Assembly (NCBI GenBank): GCA_023422555.1
Contig: JAFAGQ010000305.1
Location: 1 to 5,608, forward strand
DNA: 5,608 bases
Direction of reading: 5' to 3'
From: Pseudomonadota bacterium
Lineage (GTDB): Bacteria; Pseudomonadota; Gammaproteobacteria; Burkholderiales; Burkholderiaceae_B
Position numbers and translations under genes: made by a program. Position 1 is the stretch's first letter. Every line of letters begins with the position of its first letter. Positions 1-5,281 of the stretch are shown here, one piece after another. The notes beneath the pieces were generated by a model. That model was not told where the DNA came from. It searched no databases and saw nothing but the letters and a program-made list of their open reading frames with translations.

Positions 1-13
1 CAAGGGTTTCAGA

Positions 14-982
14 TCAACGGTAGATACCCACTACCGGCGCCTCTCCGACGCGCTGATAGCCGCGATACATGCCTTCAGAGTTGAATGGCAGCACCACGTT
101 TCCGGCAGCATCAACGGCAATCAGACCGCCGACTCCACCAATTGCAGGCAATTTCTCAAAAACTACCTTGTTTGCCGCCTGTTCCAGCGTAAACCCCGCA
201 TATTCCATCTGTGCTGATACATCGTAGGCAGCCACACAGCGAATGAACATTTCACCCGTTCCTGTGCTGGAAACGGCGCAACTGCGATTGTTGGCATAAC
301 AGCCGGCACCAATGACCGGCGAGTCGCCAATGCGGCCCGGCTGCTTGTTGGTCATGCCACCCGTAGACGTGGCCGCCGCCAGATTGCCATTGCAGTCCAG
401 AGCGACAGCGCCCACCGTACCCAGCTTTTTATCTTCGTCCAGCGGCGTGGCTGCACGAGTGACAGACGCAGCTGCATCGTGATCCAGTACAAAACTGGCT
501 GCACCCGTGGCGCGGACCCGGGCAAGCTGCTCCCGTCTTTGCTCTGTGCTGAAATAATCGGGTGAGACAATTTCCAGTCCGGCCGCTTCGGCCAGGGCCT
601 CTGCCGGCTTTCCGCAAAAGAATACGTGTTCGCTTTTTTCCATGACCGCGCGAGCGGCAAGCACCGGATTGCGGACCGTTGCGATGGAAGCCACGCTGCC
701 GCAGGCCAGATTACTGCCATCCATAATGGCCGCGTCCATCTCATGTGTTTCAGCGCTGGTAAAAACTGCGCCATGGCCCGCATTGAAAAGCGGGCAGTCT
801 TCCAGAAGACGCACCGCCAGCGTCACGGCATCCAGCGCGCTGCCGCCTTCTTCAAGCAATGCCGCGCTACGGGACAGAATGTCATTCAGTGCATTCTGGA
901 AGGCCGCTTCCTGTTGCGGCGTAATCATATCACGGGAAAGGGCACCTGCCCCTCCGTGTATTGCAATTATCGGATTACTCAT
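14..982 (-). CDS. iaaA: Isoaspartyl peptidase / L-asparaginase (plant-type, Ntn hydrolase)
   Basis: Hydrolyses beta-aspartyl (isoaspartyl) dipeptides and, in this family, L-asparagine; it acts in the cytoplasm and salvages damaged peptides. Seen in the 322-aa protein: an N-terminal HGGAG motif (about residues 9-13), the NAGHGAVFT segment of the alpha subunit, and the autocleavage site GTVGAVALD, where Thr189 would become the N-terminal nucleophile of a 134-residue beta subunit. Downstream TSTGGMTNKQPGRIGDSP supplies Thr207, Arg217 and Asp220, and STGTGE supplies Thr240/Gly241. All sit at a constant offset of 10 from the E. coli IaaA residues Thr179, Thr197, Arg207, Asp210 and Thr230. The length matches the family, so the enzyme looks complete and active. 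Its ATG overlaps the stop of the upstream rpiR-type gene (ATGA), and a GGAG lies 10 nt before the start. In related bacteria iaaA often sits with peptide ABC transporter genes; none is visible, but the gene ends only 13 bp from the left edge. Confidence 0.95.
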   Translation of the reverse strand: MSNPIIAIHGGAGALSRDMITPQQEAAFQNALNDILSRSAALLEEGGSALDAVTLAVRLLEDCPLFNAGHGAVFTSAETHEMDAAIMDGSNLACGSVASIATVRNPVLAARAVMEKSEHVFFCGKPAEALAEAAGLEIVSPDYFSTEQRREQLARVRATGAASFVLDHDAAASVTRAATPLDEDKKLGTVGAVALDCNGNLAAATSTGGMTNKQPGRIGDSPVIGAGCYANNRSCAVSSTGTGEMFIRCVAAYDVSAQMEYAGFTLEQAANKVVFEKLPAIGGVGGLIAVDAAGNVVLPFNSEGMYRGYQRVGEAPVVGIYR

Positions 983-1848
983 CCCATTGAATCTCCATGC
1001 ATCAGCCAGGGTGTGATCACTTCGGTCGCCTCAGTGGCCATATCAACGGAATGTGGGGAACGATAATCCAGAGCGGCCATGAGCGCGTCGATGAGCGCAA
1101 GAGCGACCGGATCGCTATTGGTACCATACACACTATCACTATAAGTATAAAGCACGCAGTCACAGAACTGCACGAGGGGCGAACTCTCTTTGTCTGTCAG
1201 GCCCAGGATGCGTGCACCTCGCGTGCGTGCGCGCTGCGTGATACGAATGGTATCGGCCAGATAACGCGGAAAACTGAGCGAAATGACCAGATCCTGCGGC
1301 CCCACATGCGCCAGGCGACGCGCTGCATGAGCCGCGCCGCTGGCTGTGGCAAGATTGACAACCATATCCTTGTGCACAAACAGACGACGCTCCAGCATAC
1401 CTGCAAGCAGACCACTGGCGCCAAAGCCCGTGACAAAAACCCGGTTGGCCGCCATGATCATATCCACCGCCTGGTCACAGATCGCCGGATCCAGATTCAG
1501 GCGTGCCTTTTCCATATTGCGCTGACCTTCCACCAGCACGTAGGACATGATCTCCCGATTGCCGGCAGGATACGTCTGTTCCCGCTTCAATCGGTTGACA
1601 GGTTCAAGAACATCTTCGAACCCCTTCACAATATTCTGCTTGAACTGGGCATACCCGGCAAAGCCCAGACTGCGGGCGAAACGGTTGACACTGGCGCTGG
1701 ACACATTGGCCGCTACCGCGAATTCTTCCAGCGTCATAATGGCTACGCGGAATGGGTGTTCAAGCACGTACGCGCCTATCTCACGCTGAGGTTTGCTCAG
1801 TTCGGGCAGCCGTCTGGCCAGCGCGCGGGTAAATTCAGTTTCAATCAT
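979..1848 (-). CDS. MurR/RpiR family transcriptional regulator (HTH + SIS domain)
   Basis: A DNA-binding regulator that senses a ligand, typically a phosphosugar in this family, through a SIS domain. The 289-aa protein starts with the family-typical LPELSKPQREIGAYVLEHP helix region. An HTH follows at about residues 39-70 (MTLEEFAVAANVSSASVNRF, then ARSLGFAGYAQFK). The SIS domain is at about 130-260, including VFVTGFGASG, an LVISLSFPRY segment and the ILGLTDKESSPL segment. Length is normal. The start is chosen because the helix region begins a few residues later and no further upstream extension is needed; no Shine-Dalgarno is evident before it. It is first in a coupled operon with iaaA (4-base overlap), so it probably controls peptide/isoaspartate use rather than sugar use; this is inferred from context. 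Two exact copies of AATCACATATGAAA lie 95-123 bp upstream and are candidate operators. Confidence 0.93.
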   Translation of the reverse strand: MIETEFTRALARRLPELSKPQREIGAYVLEHPFRVAIMTLEEFAVAANVSSASVNRFARSLGFAGYAQFKQNIVKGFEDVLEPVNRLKREQTYPAGNREIMSYVLVEGQRNMEKARLNLDPAICDQAVDMIMAANRVFVTGFGASGLLAGMLERRLFVHKDMVVNLATASGAAHAARRLAHVGPQDLVISLSFPRYLADTIRITQRARTRGARILGLTDKESSPLVQFCDCVLYTYSDSVYGTNSDPVALALIDALMAALDYRSPHSVDMATEATEVITPWLMHGDSMG

Positions 1849-1942
1849 GATGCAGCAGTTACAGATAATACAAAAAAGAAGGAAAGTCAGGCCGTGCTAC
1901 AGCGAGTGGTGTGTACAACTTGCGCCTGACGTGTTACCAAGG

Positions 1943-1971
1943 AATCACATATGAAAAAATCACATATGAAA
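1943..1971 (-). repeat. Tandem pair of a 14-bp element (TTTCATATGTGATT on the minus strand)
   Basis: AATCACATATGAAA occurs at 1943-1956 and again at 1958-1971, a 15-bp period with no mismatch. Read on the minus strand both are TTTCATATGTGATT, exactly the sequence found at 2177-2190 on the plus strand. They lie 95 bp upstream of the rpiR-type start codon. Position and exact duplication suggest a protein-binding site. The natural candidate binder is the RpiR-type regulator, which is inference. Confidence 0.75.
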
Positions 1972-2047
1972 TTACTTTACAGCGCCCTTTATACCACCTT
2001 TCAGGCCGGGCACCGTGCGATTTCTTGCAACACGATACGGCAAATCG

Positions 2048-2062
2048 CGGCTGTATCAGCCG
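2048..2062. repeat. Short perfect inverted repeat (CGGCTG-TAT-CAGCCG)
   Basis: Six-base arms at 2048-2053 and 2057-2062 flank a 3-base loop. No T-run follows on either strand, so it does not look like an intrinsic terminator. Role unknown; a hairpin of this size can occur by chance. Confidence 0.4.
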
Positions 2063-2110
2063 GCAGAAACCAGAGACCGATTTCATGTTGAGGCGGGATT
2101 ATTTCGCTTC

Positions 2111-2145
2111 TTGCCGATTTAATCCAGTCATTTTTTTGTCGGCAA
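2111..2145. repeat. Inverted repeat TTGCCGA ... TCGGCAA
   Basis: Seven-base perfect arms (2111-2117 and 2139-2145) are separated by 21 bases that include a T7 run. It lies 32 bp before the plus-strand element array, in the probable promoter region of the oxidoreductase gene. It could be a spaced operator or a weak hairpin; nothing further can be said. Confidence 0.35.
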
Positions 2146-2176
2146 CACGACATTTTCTTTTATTCATCCGCTGTGC

Positions 2177-2303
2177 TTTCATATGTGATTGCGTCAATAC
2201 CCCTTTTTCGATTGTGATTTCATCAACATCCGTTCCACATTTGCGATTTAATAGCTGTTTCGCATCTGTGATTTCAGATTTGTTCCTTTTTTCAATTGTG
2301 ATT
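2177..2303 (+). repeat. Five-copy array of TTTCnnnTGTGATT elements upstream of the oxidoreductase gene
   Basis: Copies are at 2177-2190 (TTTCATATGTGATT), 2206-2219 (TTTCGATTGTGATT), 2235-2248 (CCACATTTGCGATT, the weakest), 2260-2273 (TCGCATCTGTGATT) and 2290-2303 (TTTCAATTGTGATT). The GATT ends are spaced 29, 29, 25 and 30 bp. The first two copies share further bases beyond the core (about 21 of 29 positions across the whole period). The array runs to 5 bp before the oxidoreductase ATG. The exact TTTCATATGTGATT is also present twice in opposite orientation at 1943-1971. Best read as a regulatory site cluster; the binder is unknown. Confidence 0.65.
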
Positions 2304-2308
2304 CCATT

Positions 2309-3418
2309 ATGACCTCACCTGTTCTGTTCAGCCCCTTCGCTCTGGGTAAATTGCAACTAAAAAACCGGATCATCGTTCCTCCTATGTGCCAGTACTCCGC
2401 TGTGGATGGCTGCATGCAGCCATGGCATCTGATGCATCTGGGTTCCCTGGCCGTGTCGGGCTCGGCATTGGTTTTCATCGAAGCAACGGCCGTGGAGCCG
2501 GAAGGCCGGATCAGCCCTGCCGATGTCGGACTGTGGGATGATGCCACGCAGGACGCCATCGCCCGCACGCTCAGGGACATACGCAGTTTTTCGGATACGC
2601 CCTTTGCGATACAACTGGCCCATGCGGGACGCAAGGCTTCCTGTCGCCAGCCCTGGTTTGGTGGCAAGCAAGTCCCCCTGGAAGAAGGCGGCTGGGAAAC
2701 GTCCGCCCCGTCGGCCATCCCTTTTGATCCCAGTGATCGCGAGCCCATCGCGCTGGACGAGCAGGGGTTGCAACGGGTAATCGATGCGTTCGTGCAGGCT
2801 GCCCGTCGCAGCGTGGCATTGGGTATCGACGCCATCGAACTGCATGCCGCGCATGGCTATCTGTTGCATGAATTCCTGTCTCCGCTGTCGAACAAGCGTC
2901 AGGATCAGTATGGCGGCTCGCTGGAGAATCGCCTGCGGTTCCCCATGGCGGTCTTCAACGCAGTATACGCAGAGGTTGCAGGCAAGGTTCCGGTAGGAGT
3001 CAGGATTTCAGCCAGCGATTGGGTAGACGGCGGCTGGGATGTAGAACAAAGTATCGTGTTCAGTCAGGCACTGGCTGAAGCCGGCGCAGCCTTCATTCAC
3101 GTTTCGTCCGGCGGCCTCTCACAGGCCCAGAAAATCACCAACGAGCCCGGTTATCAGCTGCCTTTTGCCCAGGCCATCAAAAAAGCCGTTACGATTCCGG
3201 TGATTGGCGTGGGCCTGATCACTGACCCGCAACTGGCCGAATCGGTGGTGGCCACGGGTCAGGCCGATCTGGTGGGAATTGCCCGAGGCATGCTCTATGA
3301 CGCACGCTGGCCGTGGCATGCCGCTGCCGAACTGGGTACGCAGATTGATGCCTCTCCTCAATTCTGGCGCAGTCAGCCTTCCCGCCTGAAAACTTTGTTC
3401 ACAAATAACTTGAGCTAA
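2309..3418 (+). CDS. NADH:flavin oxidoreductase, Old Yellow Enzyme family (YqjM/XenA-like)
   Basis: An FMN-dependent ene-reductase of the TIM-barrel OYE family, expected to reduce activated C=C bonds of enones or xenobiotics with NAD(P)H in the cytoplasm. The 369-aa protein shows the thermophilic-like (YqjM/XenA) class signature: NRIIVPPMCQYS with Cys27 and Tyr29 near the flavin, then PEGRISPADVGLWDD, and QLAHAGRKAS lining the active site. ELHAAHGYLLHEFLSPLSNK carries the substrate-binding pair His179/His182, followed by DQYGGSLENRLRF, VRISASDW, and the phosphate-binding end GVGLITDPQ ... DLVGIARGMLYD. The length fits (XenA is 363 aa). The ATG is chosen because the conserved FSPFALGKLQLKNRI start follows at once; no Shine-Dalgarno precedes it, and the position is occupied by a TTTCAATTGTGATT element. 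It is probably monocistronic, with a hairpin after its stop. The physiological substrate cannot be told from sequence. Confidence 0.94.
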   Translation: MTSPVLFSPFALGKLQLKNRIIVPPMCQYSAVDGCMQPWHLMHLGSLAVSGSALVFIEATAVEPEGRISPADVGLWDDATQDAIARTLRDIRSFSDTPFAIQLAHAGRKASCRQPWFGGKQVPLEEGGWETSAPSAIPFDPSDREPIALDEQGLQRVIDAFVQAARRSVALGIDAIELHAAHGYLLHEFLSPLSNKRQDQYGGSLENRLRFPMAVFNAVYAEVAGKVPVGVRISASDWVDGGWDVEQSIVFSQALAEAGAAFIHVSSGGLSQAQKITNEPGYQLPFAQAIKKAVTIPVIGVGLITDPQLAESVVATGQADLVGIARGMLYDARWPWHAAAELGTQIDASPQFWRSQPSRLKTLFTNNLS

Positions 3419-3448
3419 AACAATTAAGCTGTTGTTTTTAAGCATATT

Positions 3449-3490
3449 TTGCCGCCATTTTTGCCGTAAAAAGGCCAAATATGGCGACAA
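3449..3490 (+). terminator. Large imperfect hairpin after the oxidoreductase gene, possible terminator
   Basis: Arms 3449-3465 and 3474-3490 can form 14 of 17 base pairs around an 8-base loop; the core is CGCCAT (3453-3458) against ATGGCG (3481-3486). The hairpin starts 31 bp past the oxidoreductase stop. Only a weak CCTTTTCC follows, so rho-independent activity is uncertain. It may instead mark the 3' end of the transcript by blocking exonucleases. Confidence 0.4.
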
Positions 3491-3545
3491 CACCTTTTCC
3501 TGACGCGAGCTTATTGCGATACTCGGGGTAAGAATCGCTTTGCTC

Positions 3546-3553
3546 GGGTGAGG
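3546..3553 (+). promoter_or_regulatory. Purine-rich Shine-Dalgarno-like stretch unusually close to the lipoprotein ATG
   Basis: GGGTGAGG ends one base before the ATG at 3555, much closer than the usual 5-9 bases. An in-frame TGA (3549-3551) rules out any earlier start, and no ATG/GTG start exists between the ATG and the lipobox, so this start is forced by the sequence. Confidence 0.4.
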
Positions 3554-3554
3554 T

Positions 3555-4052
3555 ATGTCGCGTTACTCATTTTCGTTCGCTGTAATCGCAGGCAGCCTGC
3601 TGCTTGCCGGCTGTGCCAGCCATGGTCCGGTCGCGGATGTCCCGCCTTCCTATTCCAGCCCCGCACTGGATGCGTCCTATCGAGATCCGGTGCTTGAGCG
3701 GGCACTGACACTGACCGGAACCCCATACCGATACGGCGGCAGTACGCCCGATGGCATGGACTGCAGCGGTTTCGTGGGCTATGTATTCCAGGAATCTACC
3801 GGATTCCGCTTCCCGCACAACACCGCCATGATCGCCAAGCTGTCCAGACCGGTATCAAAATCCAGTCTGAAAGCCGGCGACTTCGTTTTCTTCAACACCT
3901 ATAAGCCCTATTCCCATATGGGCATCTACATAGGCAATAACGAATTTGTTCATGCCCCGTCCAGTCGCAATAACGGCAAGGTACGCGTTGATTCCCTGAA
4001 CAGTCGCTATTTTGCAGAACGATTCGAGGATGCCCGCACAGCCTTTCAGTAG
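3555..4052 (+). CDS. NlpC/P60 family lipoprotein, MepS/Spr-like peptidoglycan endopeptidase
   Basis: A C40-family cysteine peptidase that cuts peptide cross-links or stems of peptidoglycan, anchored in the envelope. The 165-aa protein has a lipoprotein signal (hydrophobic residues 6-19, lipobox LLAGC with Cys20 as lipidated residue). Ala at +2 predicts sorting to the outer membrane. After a short linker the NlpC/P60 domain (about 45-160) shows YRYGGSTPDGMDCSGFV with catalytic Cys70, SHMGIYIG with His121 and FVHAPSS with His133. Spacing matches E. coli MepS (Cys68, His119, His131), so the triad is complete. Length is slightly below MepS (188 aa precursor), mainly from shorter termini. It sits alone on the plus strand, 136 bp after the oxidoreductase gene, and converges on the VOC gene with only 15 bp between the stops. 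Exact bond specificity is inferred from the family. Confidence 0.93.
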   Translation: MSRYSFSFAVIAGSLLLAGCASHGPVADVPPSYSSPALDASYRDPVLERALTLTGTPYRYGGSTPDGMDCSGFVGYVFQESTGFRFPHNTAMIAKLSRPVSKSSLKAGDFVFFNTYKPYSHMGIYIGNNEFVHAPSSRNNGKVRVDSLNSRYFAERFEDARTAFQ

Positions 4053-4067
4053 TGCGGTCTTTGTAAA

Positions 4068-4604
4068 TCACGACTGTAATTGTTGCTCATGCAGCCAGGC
4101 CGCGTGCCTGGGTGCGCGACGAGTCTGGCTCCATTCTTCCAGCATGTCCCATTTGACGTCATCCAGGCGCCGATGCATATCCGGCGTGGCCGTGGGCGCG
4201 GCAAGTTCCACACGATGGCCATTGGGATCACGAAAATAAATCGACTTGAACAGGACGTGGTCAGTTACGCCCACGACATCGATGCCCTTTGCCTGCAGCT
4301 TTGCCTTGGTCTCTTCCAGCTCGCTGACACTGGCAACTTCAAATGCAATATGCTGTACCCAGTCTGGTGTATTGGGATCAAATCCCATTTCAGGGGAATT
4401 GGGCAGCTCAAAAAACGCCAGCACATTGCCATTACCCGCATCCAGAAACACATGCATGTAAGGATCCTCTGCCTTTGTGGATGGCACCCGGTCTTCAGCA
4501 ATGGCCAGGACAAAATCCATGCCCAGGTTCTCCTGGTACCAGAGTACGGTTTCTTTGGCGTCTTTGCAGCGATAGGCCACGTGGTGAATTTTCTGAATAT
4601 TCAT
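4068..4604 (-). CDS. VOC superfamily protein (glyoxalase / extradiol dioxygenase fold)
   Basis: A 178-aa vicinal oxygen chelate protein made of two beta-alpha-beta-beta-beta modules, probably a metal-dependent lyase, isomerase or dioxygenase; the substrate is not recognisable. Module one starts IQKIHHVAYRCKDAKETVLWYQ with candidate ligand His8 and includes VLAFFELP (Glu66). Module two has WVQHIAFEV (His85) and IYFRDPNGHRVELAAP (Glu133). The His8/Glu66/His85/Glu133 set is the usual VOC metal site. After about residue 140 there is a polar tail rich in charged residues and Trp. The ATG at 4602-4604 is preferred over one 36 codons upstream (4712) because GGAGA lies 6 nt before it, the fold begins right after it, and the upstream ATG would precede the predicted transcription start. 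The gene is divergent from the MarR gene and carries an operator over its promoter, so it is probably the regulated target. Confidence 0.88.
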   Translation of the reverse strand: MNIQKIHHVAYRCKDAKETVLWYQENLGMDFVLAIAEDRVPSTKAEDPYMHVFLDAGNGNVLAFFELPNSPEMGFDPNTPDWVQHIAFEVASVSELEETKAKLQAKGIDVVGVTDHVLFKSIYFRDPNGHRVELAAPTATPDMHRRLDDVKWDMLEEWSQTRRAPRHAAWLHEQQLQS

Positions 4605-4610
4605 AAGTTG

Positions 4611-4615
4611 TCTCC
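4611..4615 (-). promoter_or_regulatory. Ribosome binding site of the VOC gene
   Basis: GGAGA on the minus strand lies 6 nt before the ATG at 4604. It decides the start of this gene in favour of the shorter 178-aa product. Confidence 0.75.
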
Positions 4616-4619
4616 GGGC

Positions 4620-4652
4620 GCGTCTGTTATGCTGACGGTTGTGACAGGACGC
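4620..4652 (-). other. Inverted repeat in the 5' leader of the VOC gene
   Basis: ACAGGACGC (4644-4652) pairs with GCGTCTGT (4620-4627), giving 8 pairs with one bulged base and a 16-base loop. It lies within the predicted leader, 4 bases upstream of the GGAGA. It could tune translation; evidence is only the pairing. Confidence 0.35.
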
Positions 4653-4662
4653 AGAGCGCAAA

Positions 4663-4688
4663 TTAATAGTAACTTTGGTTACTATTAA
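4663..4688. promoter_or_regulatory. Operator: perfect 11-bp inverted repeat over the VOC promoter
   Basis: TTAATAGTAAC (4663-4673) and GTTACTATTAA (4678-4688) are exact reverse complements around a TTTG spacer. The site overlaps the -10 box (4684-4689) and covers the predicted transcription start of the VOC gene, so a bound protein would block transcription. The size and symmetry suit a dimeric winged-helix repressor such as the MarR protein encoded next door. A degenerate copy at 4799-4816 supports this. Confidence 0.8.
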
Positions 4689-4712
4689 AATGGATTTATG
4701 ATGGCATGTCAA
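4684..4712 (-). promoter_or_regulatory. sigma70 promoter of the VOC gene
   Basis: On the minus strand a perfect -35 box TTGACA (4707-4712) is followed after exactly 17 bp by TTTAAT (4684-4689), close to TATAAT. Transcription would begin near 4677 and give a leader of about 73 nt. The promoter is strong in form, which fits a gene held off by a repressor at the overlapping inverted repeat. Confidence 0.8.
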
Positions 4713-4798
4713 TCAAAATATCCTTTATTAACGGCTATTTTATTTGCCAATTTTGTGCCCATCTCTCACAGTTCGGGATATCCAATCCGTCAACTATT

Positions 4799-4816
4799 TA
4801 GTATCATTCGTTATTA
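4799..4816. promoter_or_regulatory. Second, degenerate operator copy before the marR-type gene
   Basis: TAGTATCATTCGTTATTA matches the core of the VOC operator (TAGTAACTTTGGTTACTA, 4667-4684) at 14 of 18 positions, in the same orientation and without gaps. It ends 3 bp before the marR-type ATG, where binding would block its transcription or initiation. This fits negative autoregulation. Its own symmetry is weaker than that of the first site, suggesting lower affinity. Confidence 0.6.
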
Positions 4817-4819
4817 TTT

Positions 4820-5281
4820 ATGCAAAATGAACCGATCATGATCGATCTGAATGATTTCCTTCCCTACCAGTTCTCACAGATGGCCGATATGCTGAGCCTG
4901 GCAGTGGCGCCAGTGTATGAAAGCCGTCTGGGGATATCCCGTGACGACTGGCGCGTATTGGTAGCGGTGAACCAGGACCGTCATATGCGTGCCACAGATA
5001 TTGTTCAGCACACGCGTCTGGATAAAATGCAGGTGAGTCGCGCCATTGCACGACTTGAGCAAAATGGTCTGCTCACACGCAAGGCAGATGCGCAGGACAA
5101 ACGGCAGCAGGTATTGATTGTGACGGCGGCTGGCCAATCGGCCTATCGCAAGGTGGCGCCGCTGATGACGGCGCGCAATGATTATCTGCTGCAGGACCTG
5201 GATGCAAAACAAAGACAGGCACTGCAGGCGCAGCTTGATTTGATTCTGGGCCGGGCCCGCGAGCTGATTGCCCGCGGTTAA
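4820..5281 (+). CDS. MarR family transcriptional regulator
   Basis: A dimeric winged-helix regulator, 153 aa, typical length. Helix 1 (about 14-35) begins the dimer interface. The HTH spans about 56-83 (MRATDIVQHTRLDKMQVSRA, then IARLEQNGLL). The wing is about 84-103 with the family hallmark DAQDKRQQVLIVT, followed by TAAGQSAYRKVAP and a long C-terminal dimer helix. No cysteine is present, so thiol-based redox sensing of the OhrR type is excluded; a small ligand is more likely. It is divergent from the VOC gene, and the shared inverted-repeat operators suggest it represses both. The start is the first in-frame ATG; a second at 4838 would remove six residues. Neither has a clear Shine-Dalgarno, so the start is less certain than the identity. 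It faces ppk2 tail to tail. Confidence 0.92.
   Translation: MQNEPIMIDLNDFLPYQFSQMADMLSLAVAPVYESRLGISRDDWRVLVAVNQDRHMRATDIVQHTRLDKMQVSRAIARLEQNGLLTRKADAQDKRQQVLIVTAAGQSAYRKVAPLMTARNDYLLQDLDAKQRQALQAQLDLILGRARELIARG

Larger units (their letters stand above)
1849..2308. other. AT-rich divergent intergenic region with repeated regulatory-looking elements
   Basis: This 460-bp gap separates the divergent rpiR-type and oxidoreductase genes and must hold both promoters. I see no convincing sigma70 promoter pair on either strand. A TATTAT on the minus strand (1865-1870) lacks a credible -35 box. What stands out are seven copies of a TTTCnnnTGTGATT element, listed separately, and two small inverted repeats. 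An open frame across 1911-2312 reads low-complexity F/I/S/C-rich protein and has no ribosome binding site, so I do not call it a gene. Confidence 0.7.

Noticed and set aside
1865..1870. TATTAT as the -10 box of the rpiR/iaaA promoter
   Set aside because: No acceptable -35 box at 15-19 bp, and it would leave a leader of only about 10 nt without a ribosome site.
997..1929. 310-codon open frame on the plus strand opposite the rpiR-type gene
   Set aside because: It is antisense to a clear RpiR family gene; the translation is rich in H, R, T and Q with no family features.
2027..2150. Direct repeat GCAACACGA (2027-2035 and 2142-2150)
   Set aside because: Only nine bases, with no shared flanks; consistent with chance.
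2177..2303. CRISPR-like array, given the roughly 29-bp spacing of TGTGATT elements
   Set aside because: The repeats are short, degenerate and irregularly spaced, there are no identical 25-37 bp repeats, and no cas genes are visible.
1911..2312. Open frame of 133 codons on the plus strand in the intergenic region
   Set aside because: Biased F/S/I/C-rich translation, no ribosome site, no recognisable domain, and it runs through the repeat elements into the oxidoreductase start.
2248..2835. 195-codon open frame on the minus strand opposite the oxidoreductase gene
   Set aside because: Antisense shadow of a conserved flavin enzyme; composition rich in S, R and C without a domain.
4080..4688. 202-codon open frame on the plus strand opposite the VOC gene
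   Set aside because: It is antisense to a well-supported VOC coding region and runs across its promoter and operator.
4605..4712. N-terminal extension of the VOC protein to an ATG at 4712 (214 aa)
   Set aside because: The extension would begin at the -35 box and cross the operator. The downstream ATG has a good ribosome site and starts directly at the fold.
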